From a virus: a DNA stretch of 64,000 nt. Each line of letters begins with the position of its first letter. Position 1 is the first letter of the stretch. This document shows positions 51,810 through 58,507 of this stretch, piece by piece. Position numbers and translations under genes: made by a program. The notes under the pieces are model-generated. The model did no database searches. It saw only the letters and a list, made by a program, of their open reading frames with translations, and was not told the DNA's origin. Where the stretch lies: IMG/VR virus record IMGVR_UViG_3300048589_001082, positions 36,465-100,464 of that record; one strand, 5' to 3'.

Positions 51810-51909
51810 AGTATAACACCCGCGCTAGTTGCCTGTCAAGAGGGACGTTGAAACTCGTCCCAAATTCGTGGCGAAAATCCTTGACAGCGATAAGGCGGGG
51901 GGCTAGAAT
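51810..51909. promoter_or_regulatory. divergent promoters around an operator-like inverted repeat
   Basis: Leftward: TTGACA (51834-51839), 18 bp, TATACT (51810-51815), driving the 51787 gene. Rightward: TTGACA (51881-51886), 17 bp, TAGAAT (51904-51909), with no protein gene behind it. Between them, GGGACG (51842-51847) and CGTCCC (51856-51861) flank TTGAAACT, overlapping the recurrent element CGTTGAAACTCGTCCC at 51846-51861. Confidence 0.72.
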
Positions 51910-51915
51910 CCGGTC

Positions 51916-52129
51916 TTGTTCCTCGGCGGCAGGGCAGGCCGCCATCTCCCGCACAGCGGCATGACGCGCCACCGGCCGTCCCTTCCCGCCCCACCGCGTA
52001 GCCTCAATACCGTTTCGCATAGCTATCTTGACCTATTGCCCCCTGGCTTGCCTGACCCAAAGGTAAACCCATGCTGCCGCGCCGTCGGGGTGGGGGAGAC
52101 GGCCGCCGGGGAAGCGTCCGGCGGCCGTC
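51916..52129 (+). ncRNA. candidate structured RNA
   Basis: A strong plus-strand promoter (TTGACA-17-TAGAAT) points into about 215 bp without a credible protein gene: the only frame has no ribosome site and runs into DnaB antisense. The transcript would end at a 12-bp perfect hairpin (52098-52129). No known RNA family is recognised. The gap 51788-52147 otherwise holds only the promoters above. Confidence 0.45.
52098..52129. terminator. 12-bp hairpin between dnaB and the candidate RNA
   Basis: GACGGCCGCCGG (52098-52109) pairs exactly with CCGGCGGCCGTC (52118-52129) around an 8-nt loop. It is 18 bp past the dnaB stop and could terminate both converging transcripts. No U run on either strand. 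Confidence 0.55.
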
Positions 52130-52147
52130 CACCACGTGGCCACCGGT

Positions 52148-53536
52148 CTACAGGTTGACTTCCTGTCGTTGCAGGTTAGCGAACTTCATGAGGCGGGCGT
52201 TGAAGTAGACGTCGGCCGAACCGGTCGGGCCGTTGCGGTGCTTCCTGACGATGACCTCGGTCACGTTAGGCTTGTCGGATTTGCCGGGGTTGTAGTAGTC
52301 GTCGCGATAGAGGAACACAACCGCCGTCGCGTCCTGCTCCAGGGATCCGGAGTCGCGCAGGTCAGACAGATCGGGCCGCTTGTCGCCGCGGGCCTCGACG
52401 CCCCGGTTGAGCTGGCACAAGGCGACCACGGGGATATTGAGGTCTTTGGCGATCTTCTTCAGCCCGGCCGAGATGAGCGAGACGCGGTAGTTGTCGCTCC
52501 AGGCTTTCTCGTCCACACCCATCAGTTGCAGGTAGTCCACGAAGAGGATGTCCAGGCCATGTTCGGCGTGGATGCGCCGGGCCTTGGCGGCCATCTGGCT
52601 GGGGGTGATGGCGGCCGTGTCGTCGATCCACAACTTTGCCTCAGCCCAGCGCCCGGCGGCCGTGGCGAAGCGCGTCCAGGTGTCGTCGTCCATGCGCCCC
52701 TCTTCCAGGTCCTGGTAGGCGATACCGGCGTCCATCGACGCCAGACGGCGCGACTGCTGCTCGACCGACATCTCCAGGGTGAACAGGGCCACACGCAGCT
52801 TCAGCTTGCCAGCCATGTGAGCTACCAGCGAGGTAGCGAAGGACGACTTGCCCATCGCCGGCCGGCCGGCGACGATGTAGAGATCGGCGTTCTTGAACCC
52901 GCGCAGGATGCGGTCGAGATCGACCAGTCCGGAAGGGATGCCGACCTCCAGGCCACCGGCGTCGCGGCGGCCGGCGGTCACATCGTAGAGCGCGTCGAAG
53001 GCGGCGCGGGCGTCGGTTACCGAGTCGCCGGTCAACTCCCCGGAGACGGCAAAGACCGCCCGCTCGGCCTGGCCCAAGACCTGGTCGCGAGGCAGGGATT
53101 CGTCCCAGGCCAACTTGGCGATCTGCCCCGCCGCGGCGATGAGTCGCCGGCGCACGGCCGAATCGCGCACCATGTTGCCATACGCTTCGACGTTGATGGA
53201 GGTCGGCACGGCGTTGAGCAGACTGATGACCGTGCTCTCGCCGCCGATCTCCTCCAGCCGCTCCCGGCGGCGCAGCTCCTCGATGAGCGTTACCACGTCC
53301 AGGGGCGTCTTGCGGTCGTACAGGGCGCAGATGGCCTCGTAGACCCAGCGGTTGGCGGCGCGGTAGAAGTCCTCCGGTCGCAGGAAGGTCTGCACCTCGA
53401 AGACCGCGTCGGGGTCGATGAGCAGGCTGCCCAGCACCGCCTCCTCGGCCTCAATCGAGTGCGGCGGCAGGCGCTCGCTGATGGTGTCCATCATGCCGCT
53501 GTAGGCGGCTCCGTGGCTCGAAGGTGAATATGACAT
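52148..53536 (-). CDS. dnaB: replicative DNA helicase DnaB
   Basis: A 462-residue hexameric helicase that unwinds at the replication fork. N-terminal collar domain: PPHSIEAEEAVLGSLLIDPD. RecA core: IVAGRPAMGKSSFATSLVAH (Walker A), ALFTLEMSVEQQSRRLA, ILFVDYLQLMGVD (Walker B), VVALCQLNRGVEAR and LRDSGSLEQDATAVVFLYRD. Normal length for the family, no intein. It lies just downstream of the initiator gene that carries the probable origin. Confidence 0.97.
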   Translation of the reverse strand: MSYSPSSHGAAYSGMMDTISERLPPHSIEAEEAVLGSLLIDPDAVFEVQTFLRPEDFYRAANRWVYEAICALYDRKTPLDVVTLIEELRRRERLEEIGGESTVISLLNAVPTSINVEAYGNMVRDSAVRRRLIAAAGQIAKLAWDESLPRDQVLGQAERAVFAVSGELTGDSVTDARAAFDALYDVTAGRRDAGGLEVGIPSGLVDLDRILRGFKNADLYIVAGRPAMGKSSFATSLVAHMAGKLKLRVALFTLEMSVEQQSRRLASMDAGIAYQDLEEGRMDDDTWTRFATAAGRWAEAKLWIDDTAAITPSQMAAKARRIHAEHGLDILFVDYLQLMGVDEKAWSDNYRVSLISAGLKKIAKDLNIPVVALCQLNRGVEARGDKRPDLSDLRDSGSLEQDATAVVFLYRDDYYNPGKSDKPNVTEVIVRKHRNGPTGSADVYFNARLMKFANLQRQEVNL

Positions 53537-53563
53537 GGTTACACTCCTTTGACTGAATGGTTA

Positions 53564-54913
53564 TCAGGCGGCCGCATAAATCGGTTGCGGCTCGCGGGTG
53601 GATGAAGGGCTGGACGCCCCGGCCAGGCGACCGGCGGCCGTCTGGTACTCGCTGATGAACTGGCGCTTCAGGAACGTCGCGTCGCGCTGTACGTCCATCG
53701 CCCGCACGCGACGGATGCCGCCGAAGGCTGAGAGCGCCGCCCGCGTGGTCGCGTCGAGCGTCGCCTCCAGCTCGGCGTTGCGGAAGTCGTTGAACTGGCG
53801 CACCCCGCGCAGCACCGCCTCCCACGCCGCCTCGGCCGCGGCGACGGCTTCCGGCGCGGCCCGGCGAGATGACGCGCCCGCTGCCGGCTTCCACTCCCGC
53901 GCCGCGCCCCAGTACGCCTTGACCTCGGCCGCCGTGGGGCGGCGCCCTTTCCAGGCGTGGTCGGCCGACGCCAACCAGTACCCGCCCGGAGCGGCGAACC
54001 ACAGCCACACCTGGGGCGGGGTAACGCCCTCGGCCGCCAGATCGCAGGCCAGCGGCCACAGGGGATCGGCGGCCGAATCGTCCCGGCCGGTGCGCAGTTG
54101 CACGCCACAGACAATCCCCAGCACCGTCAGCATCCACAGCCGCAGGGCCTCCTCGCGCACCAGTGGTACGCCGCGCTCCCCCTGGTGGTAGCGGCTCGGC
54201 GCGTAGAGCTCGTCCGGGGGACGCGCGGCCAGCCGGCGCATATCCTCCTCGGATAGCTCCATCGCCCGCAGCGACAGGGGCACGTGGGCCAGGAGCGGCG
54301 GCCGCGCCGGGTAGACGTTGGCCCGCGTCGGCGGCTCCGGGGAGTAGCCCTCGCGCTCCAGCCGCGACGGGCCGTCCGGGCGGCGGCCGTAAACGATCAC
54401 CGGCGCGGACGGGGCGGCAACCACGGGAACGGCCGCAGGCGGGGTGGCTGCTTCCGGCTTGGTCGCTTCCGGCTCGCCTGCCGCGCCTTTTTTTATATCA
54501 ATTAGTGGATCAAGAATAAGATCATCACTACGTTTTGTATCCTTACGTTTCGTAGGGGTACGTTTCGTATCCATACGAAACGTAGGTATACGGGTCGGGT
54601 CGAAGTGGGGGTTGTCTTCGGGGAAGTCATAGACAATGGTGTCCCACCGGAAGGTGCGCGTCGGCGGGTCATAGACTTTCTCCCGGTGGACATAGCCGTG
54701 GGCCTTGAGTTCCGCCAGCAGCGTGTTGATGTGGCGCTCCCCGTCGGGCGAGGCGCGGTACAGCTCCTCGTTGGACACCGACCAGTCGGCCGGCTTCTCC
54801 AGCAGGTACAGCAGCAGGCCGCGGGCGTCGAACGACAGGGCGGCATTGTTGATGACCGGCCGCGGCAGGATGGCGTACTGGCCGGAATCATAGCGCGTGC
54901 GTTTACTGATCAC
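53564..54913 (-). CDS. replication initiator/loader-like protein containing the origin
   Basis: A 449-residue protein. The N-terminal 110 residues form a winged-helix domain typical of plasmid/phage initiators and DnaD-like loaders (FDARGLLLYLLEKPADWSVS, LLAELKAHGYVHREK). The middle is a Lys/Thr/Arg-rich stretch (about residues 105-130) whose codons form 15-bp iterons. The C-terminal half is helical (ALRLWMLTVLGIVCGVQL to FLKRQFISEYQTAA) and may bind DnaB. A lambda O-like role is inferred from iterons in the gene and dnaB directly downstream. Confidence 0.8.
   Translation of the reverse strand: MISKRTRYDSGQYAILPRPVINNAALSFDARGLLLYLLEKPADWSVSNEELYRASPDGERHINTLLAELKAHGYVHREKVYDPPTRTFRWDTIVYDFPEDNPHFDPTRIPTFRMDTKRTPTKRKDTKRSDDLILDPLIDIKKGAAGEPEATKPEAATPPAAVPVVAAPSAPVIVYGRRPDGPSRLEREGYSPEPPTRANVYPARPPLLAHVPLSLRAMELSEEDMRRLAARPPDELYAPSRYHQGERGVPLVREEALRLWMLTVLGIVCGVQLRTGRDDSAADPLWPLACDLAAEGVTPPQVWLWFAAPGGYWLASADHAWKGRRPTAAEVKAYWGAAREWKPAAGASSRRAAPEAVAAAEAAWEAVLRGVRQFNDFRNAELEATLDATTRAALSAFGGIRRVRAMDVQRDATFLKRQFISEYQTAAGRLAGASSPSSTREPQPIYAAA
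54488..54600. other. putative replication origin: 15-bp iterons beside AT-rich DNA
   Basis: The 11-mer TACGTTTCGTA or a close variant starts at 54529, 54544, 54559, 54574 (reverse orientation, TACGAAACGTA) and, degenerate, 54589: a strict 15-bp period. Immediately to the left, 54488-54528 is AT-rich in an otherwise very GC-rich window and would open easily. The array is inside the initiator gene, exactly as lambda ori lies in gene O. Confidence 0.8.
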
Positions 54914-55167
54914 GACCTACCTCCTGCGGCTGAACGACCGTCCAGCCGACGATAGGGTATGTCAGTGGCGAAACAGGTATCTGTTGTCATCTCTTCCTCG
55001 TGAAGTGGTGGGGTTCATGGGTCTGGTTTTGGCAGTCGTGGACATGCAACATGAACCGCTCCGCTTTCCGGGAGAGCGGCCGCCTTTCGCGCTGGCTTGA
55101 GGTATACCGACGGTGGATCGACCGGCGACCCGCAGGTTGACTGGTGAACATCAACGCCTCCGACTAG

Positions 55168-55318
55168 TTGACACGGCCGCCGGTCTCTGCTAAACTAGCA
55201 GTAACCGGGCGATCACCTGGTTGGCAAAGGATAGCCTCCGGACAACCGGGCGTTTTTCCTTCATAGCTTCGCAAAGCGACTCCCCTTTGTTTTCCAGGCG
55301 CGGGGGAGTTTTGCTTTG
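55168..55318 (+). ncRNA. candidate small RNA 1
   Basis: Promoter TTGACA (55168-55173), 17 bp, TAAACT (55191-55196). A transcript from about 55203 would carry a CCGG-ACAA-CCGG hairpin before TTTTT (55252-55256). It would end at an interrupted hairpin (GCAAA ... ACTCCCC / GGGGAGT TTTGC, 55271-55314) with a T run. No open frame with a ribosome site. The rest of the gap from 54914 shows nothing else I can name. Confidence 0.45.
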
Positions 55319-55386
55319 TGGTGAACATATTACCTCGCTCGACGCCTCACGGCAACACCGAAACCGAACATCTGTCCTCAGGGTGG

Positions 55387-55500
55387 TTGACGGCGATAGC
55401 GCCCGGCGCTATACTCCCGACATGGCGAACGCTTGTTCGCTGTGCTCCCCGCCCTGGAGAGCAACCCGAAAACCGGCCCTGCCCTGGCCGGTTTTCACTT
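55387..55500 (+). ncRNA. candidate small RNA 2
   Basis: Promoter TTGACG (55387-55392), 17 bp, TATACT (55410-55415). A palindrome ATAGCGCC-C-GGCGCTAT (55396-55412) covers spacer and -10, a likely operator. The transcript (about 55422-55500) has a hairpin GCGAAC-GCTT-GTTCGC and a 10-bp perfect terminator AAAACCGGCC / GGCCGGTTTT (55469-55495). It is about 80 nt, a typical small-RNA size. The terminator also serves the leftward response-regulator gene. Confidence 0.6.
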
Positions 55501-55518
55501 TCTCCGGCGCGGCCGTTC

Positions 55519-55534
55519 GGGACGAATCTCAACC
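55519..55534 (-). promoter_or_regulatory. isolated copy of the recurrent operator-like element
   Basis: Minus strand GGTTGAGATTCGTCCC, differing from the copy at 49902 at two positions. It lies between the response-regulator stop and the small-RNA terminator, with no -10 at the usual distance. Confidence 0.5.
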
Positions 55535-55565
55535 GGCTCAGGCAAAAAAAGGTAGCCGACCGGCG

Positions 55566-56258
55566 CTACCTGGCGGCGGCGGCGGTGGCCGCTGCCTCGG
55601 GCAGAAAGCGAAAGCCGTCCTCGCGCCGGGACTGGACGACCTCGCGCCCGGAGACCTCTTCCAGCTTATCGCGCAGACGGCTGACGGCCGTGCGCACCGC
55701 CCGCACGGCCGCGGCGTGCTCCAGCTCCTCGCCCCGCGCCGCCAGCCACAACTCCTCGTGCAGCACCGTCTCATACGGATGCAGCATGAAGTAGGTGAAC
55801 AGCGCCGTCTCCGTCGGCGTCAGGGCCAGCTCCCGGCCGCGATAGAACACCCGCCGCAGCTTGCGCTCCACCACCCACTCGCCGCGCGTCACGCGGGAGA
55901 AGTGGGTGTCGATGATGTCGCCCAACTGCCGCAGCATGTCCGGCGCGGGCTTGACGATGTAGTCTATCGCCAGCGCCGCCGCGCCGCCGCGCAGGAACTC
56001 CACCGCCGTTTCCTGGGTGGGGGCAGACGTCAGAACGACCACGCTCAGCAGCGGGTCAACCGCCCGATACCCGTACAGGAACTGGCGGCCGTCCACCGAA
56101 TACTCCACCAGCGCCAGGGCGTACTCCGCGCCCGCCAGCGCCGCCAGCGCCTCGGCCGCCGTGGGGTAGGCGTCTACCTCATGGCCGCCCTGCGCCTTCA
56201 AGCCGATCCGTAGCACGTCGCCAAAGGACCGGTTGTGATCGAGCACCAATATTCTCAT
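55566..56258 (-). CDS. response-regulator-like protein with Glu at the phosphoacceptor site
   Basis: A 230-residue protein. Residues 1-120 form a receiver domain: RILVLDHN, LALVEYSVDG, VVVLTSAPTQ, DYIVKPAPD. The conserved Thr77 and Lys103 are present, but the phosphoacceptor Asp is Glu52 and one of the acidic pair is His8, so it should not be switched by normal phosphorylation. Residues 135-225 form an OmpR-type winged helix (LALTPTETALFTYFMLHPYE, VRTAVSRLRDKLEEVSG). No histidine kinase is nearby. A constitutive regulator of the element is likely. Confidence 0.85.
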   Translation of the reverse strand: MRILVLDHNRSFGDVLRIGLKAQGGHEVDAYPTAAEALAALAGAEYALALVEYSVDGRQFLYGYRAVDPLLSVVVLTSAPTQETAVEFLRGGAAALAIDYIVKPAPDMLRQLGDIIDTHFSRVTRGEWVVERKLRRVFYRGRELALTPTETALFTYFMLHPYETVLHEELWLAARGEELEHAAAVRAVRTAVSRLRDKLEEVSGREVVQSRREDGFRFLPEAAATAAAAR

Positions 56259-56505
56259 TCCCTCTCGCCTCCCTCAAGGCCGCCGGCGCGCCGCCCAGCA
56301 TGGCCGACATGTCGGCCACGGCCGTCCGCGCCAGCGCAATCACCGCAGACACATCATCCGCTACATCGCTATCAGTGTACATCAGAAACGACAGGGTTTC
56401 AAGACCCAAAGAAACGAGTTGGAACCGATCGAGGAAACCGACTGCGTCCGATATACTCAGATGGCCGGGTTCCTGTGGTGCAATAGGGGAATACAGGTTC
56501 AACAT
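56179..56505 (-). CDS. helical hypothetical protein overlapping the response regulator
   Basis: A 108-residue protein starting MLNLYSPIAPQEPGHL behind GAGG. The body is helical (ISDAVGFLDRFQLVSLGLET, VSAVIALARTAVADMSAML). Its last 26 codons overlap the response-regulator gene in another frame, an unusually long overlap (80 bp). A good promoter 120 bp upstream and the codon pattern of the non-overlapping part favour a real gene. Possibly a partner that couples translation to the regulator. Confidence 0.6.
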   Translation of the reverse strand: MLNLYSPIAPQEPGHLSISDAVGFLDRFQLVSLGLETLSFLMYTDSDVADDVSAVIALARTAVADMSAMLGGAPAALREARGNENIGARSQPVLWRRATDRLEGAGRP

Positions 56506-56632
56506 GACCTCATCGCCCGCGCCGCCCTCGACGCGGATACTCCTTGCTGCCAGGGTTTTTTCAAGTGGCTGCGACCGCGCCGGTCGGCGAACTCCCCGTC
56601 GGCCCGCGCTGGCAACGATGAATACAAGGGCC

Positions 56633-56692
56633 ATTGTATGCCGGAACAATCCTCCGGTCAATCGCCCTATATACCCGTGTGCATTTCACACG
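56633..56692 (-). promoter_or_regulatory. promoter with upstream palindrome
   Basis: Minus strand TTGACC (56656-56661), 17 bp, TACAAT (56633-56638). Fifteen bp upstream is the perfect palindrome CGTGTG-CATTT-CACACG (56676-56692), whose core also appears at 9283. Good spacing for activator binding. Confidence 0.65.
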
Positions 56693-56898
56693 GATTGAGC
56701 AATTTGTTGTGTTCAACCTTACAATATTTATTACAATGCCTGTTACAGCCGGATTGGCCGTCGCGGCGGCCGTCGCGCATGGGGAGGATCGTAGCGCAGG
56801 CGACCGGCGCTGTCTAGAAATTGGGGTGATAACACAACAGGTCAACCGGTTTCAACCGGCGGGGGGCTGGGCGGGGCGGGCGGGTCAATCACGGCCGC
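56693..56898. other. gene-poor stretch
   Basis: About 200 bp with an unusually AT-rich patch (TTACAATATTTATTACAATG) that then turns G-rich (GGCGGGGGGCTGGGCGGGGC). A plus-strand frame runs through it but has no ribosome site and poor codon pattern. I see no gene here. Confidence 0.5.
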
Positions 56899-57062
56899 TT
56901 GACAGGCGTTGCCGTCGCCTGTTATACTGGGAAGCGTACCTCACGACATGGGGCTACACTCCCAAGCCCCCGGAATAACCGGCCGGGGCAAGCAGTGGCT
57001 CGTGGCCGCCCGGCCCAGCCACCGCCGACGAAGAGGCCCAGGCAACGCGCCTGGGCCTCTTG
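56899..57062 (+). ncRNA. candidate small RNA 3
   Basis: Promoter TTGACA (56899-56904), 18 bp, TATACT (56923-56928), very like the 51787 promoter. The transcript (about 56935-57062) contains GGGGCT / AGCCCC and CCCCGG / CCGGGG hairpins. It ends at a 12-bp perfect stem AAGAGGCCCAGG / CCTGGGCCTCTT (57031-57061). No credible protein frame. Confidence 0.55.
57031..57061. terminator. bidirectional 12-bp terminator hairpin
   Basis: Perfect 12-bp stem with a 7-nt loop, 4 bp beyond the stop of the leftward 57066 gene and at the end of the rightward candidate RNA. Confidence 0.7.
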
Positions 57063-57065
57063 CTG

Positions 57066-57431
57066 TTACAGGTCGTCGTACTCGGCATCGGCGGGGTTGT
57101 CCCACATCTCAGCCAGCGTCCGGCACACGTAACACCCGCAGGGCGGGGGAGCGGCGGCCGCGGGTTCGACGGTAACACGGGCGGTGACTTGCAGCCACCC
57201 CTCGGCGGCGACGTTGGGCAGCGCGACCTGCTCCAGCCGCAGCGTGTCGCCCGGCGCGAAAGCGCCATCGGCGGCCAGGCGGCCGACGGCCGACACCACC
57301 GCCTCGCGCCACTTGACCGCCCGCCAGACATCCAGGTCATCGACCGGCAGGCGAACGCTGGTGGTCGAATACACCTGCCGGGAAGGGGCGGCCGGGCGGC
57401 CGTCGTGATACTCAGGGGGGCGTTCGCTCAT
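57066..57431 (-). CDS. hypothetical protein with C-terminal CxxC
   Basis: A 121-residue protein starting at 57431 with an ATGA overlap. It is beta-rich (VYSTTSVRLPVDDLDVW, TLRLEQVALPNVA), with an all-strand middle and a PCGCYVCRTLAEMW zinc or redox motif near the end. It is the last gene of the membrane-protein operon. No family recognised. Confidence 0.74.
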   Translation of the reverse strand: MSERPPEYHDGRPAAPSRQVYSTTSVRLPVDDLDVWRAVKWREAVVSAVGRLAADGAFAPGDTLRLEQVALPNVAAEGWLQVTARVTVEPAAAAPPPCGCYVCRTLAEMWDNPADAEYDDL

Positions 57432-57619
57432 GGGTTCTTCTCCGGTTCGTCTTGCGCCCAGGCCAGGACGCCACCCAGCACGCTGCCGGCCAGTAGCAGC
57501 AGCGCCGTGATCAGCGCCGCGACCGGGACAGGGGCCAGCGAAATCAGCATCGCCGCCCCCATGAAGCCGATGACGAAGCCGATAACGTACCACCACAGGC
57601 GACCGTGGACGTTGTTCAT
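57428..57619 (-). CDS. small two-span membrane protein
   Basis: A 63-residue protein with ATG at 57619 (a GTG codon precedes it). Two hydrophobic helices (about residues 9-29 and 32-53) and a short charged tail (WAQDEPEKNP). Phage superinfection or lysis factors have this shape, but there is no specific evidence. Confidence 0.68.
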   Translation of the reverse strand: MNNVHGRLWWYVIGFVIGFMGAAMLISLAPVPVAALITALLLLAGSVLGGVLAWAQDEPEKNP

Positions 57620-57621
57620 CA

Positions 57622-58110
57622 CTACCCGCCACGAATCTCTGTGCGAGATGTTTCCGGCTTCGGCCGGGACGCAGGCGTCCCACTCAGAAGCGCATCGCGC
57701 AGCGTGCCCGCCTCCGGCGCGGCCGCGGCCAACATCTCGGCCTGCTCGATCAGCTCATCGGCCAACGCCTCGATGCGCGCGCAGGCCACCGGCCGGCCGC
57801 GCTCCTCGCGCCAGTTGGCCGGGTCGGCCGCCGGCGACGACTTCCAGTTGAGGATCGTCTCAATCCCCAGCGTCGGGAGAGGCCCCTCCCCGGCCCAGAC
57901 GCGCTTCGTCTCGTACTGGCCGTCGGTGATGGTCGGCTCAATCTCGGCCGCGAGCGCCCGCACGCGCCCGGCCAGCGTCCGCAGGAACACTGCAAACTGC
58001 TCGTTGGTCATATTCCCTCCAGGCGCTTCTAGCCGCGGCGCTACCTTCGGTCGGGCGTAGAGGGCCAGATGTTTTGTATCTCCGATAGTCGTATACCGAG
58101 TTGTGCTCAT
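57622..58110 (-). CDS. hypothetical protein
   Basis: A 162-residue protein as drawn. The ATG at 58011 has a stronger ribosome site (GGAGGGA), which would give 129 residues. The main body is helical (EQFAVFLRTLAGRVRALAAE) with an ILNWKSSPAADPANWREERG part. The end is Pro/Arg-rich. The codons between the two starts look less GC-biased, which favours 58011 slightly. Function unknown. Confidence 0.68.
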   Translation of the reverse strand: MSTTRYTTIGDTKHLALYARPKVAPRLEAPGGNMTNEQFAVFLRTLAGRVRALAAEIEPTITDGQYETKRVWAGEGPLPTLGIETILNWKSSPAADPANWREERGRPVACARIEALADELIEQAEMLAAAAPEAGTLRDALLSGTPASRPKPETSRTEIRGG

Positions 58111-58168
58111 ATCACTCCGTGTCCAGCCGCGGCCCGTAGATCGCCCGGCGCAACCGGCCATGACTCTC

Positions 58169-58507
58169 CTACTTCCGTGGCGAAGCCAGCCGCGTGGTGC
58201 TGACCTCGATCGTGTCCGGGTTCTCCCCATTCTCCAGCGCCAGGATGCCGCGATCCACCAGCCAGCGCACCAGATCGGCTTCCGGCACGCGATGTTGCCG
58301 CGCCAACTCGTGGATGTAGTCAAGTTGTTCCGGGCGAAAGGTGAACTGCCGGCGGATGTACTTCCCGGCCCGCAGTGACTTTTTAACCGTTGCCCGCGCC
58401 GCTGCTCCTGGATGCAACTGCGCCGTGGGGTTGCTGAAGCTAGTGGTCTTCTTGCCGCCCTTCGGCCGTGCCGGTTCCTCCAGGTCGTCCAGAAAGGTAT
58501 CGCTCAT
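58169..58507 (-). CDS. ribbon-helix-helix partner of ParA
   Basis: A 112-residue protein, starting with ATGA overlap on parA. The N-terminus is disordered and basic; residues 55-95 (RRQFTFRPEQLDYIHELARQ, VPEADLVRWLVDRGILALE) form a ribbon-helix-helix. It has the layout of ParG-type centromere-binding proteins. With ParA it should partition the element by binding repeated sites near the operon. Confidence 0.82.
   Translation of the reverse strand: MSDTFLDDLEEPARPKGGKKTTSFSNPTAQLHPGAAARATVKKSLRAGKYIRRQFTFRPEQLDYIHELARQHRVPEADLVRWLVDRGILALENGENPDTIEVSTTRLASPRK

Noticed and set aside
51916-52158. Plus-strand 80-codon frame after the rightward promoter
   Set aside because: It has no ribosome site, a Pro/Arg-rich low-information product and ends antisense to dnaB. 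A non-coding transcript fits better.
56634-56978. Plus-strand frame through the AT-rich gap
   Set aside because: It runs across a promoter and a strong G-rich tract, lacks a ribosome site and gives an atypical protein. The DNA is better read as regulatory.
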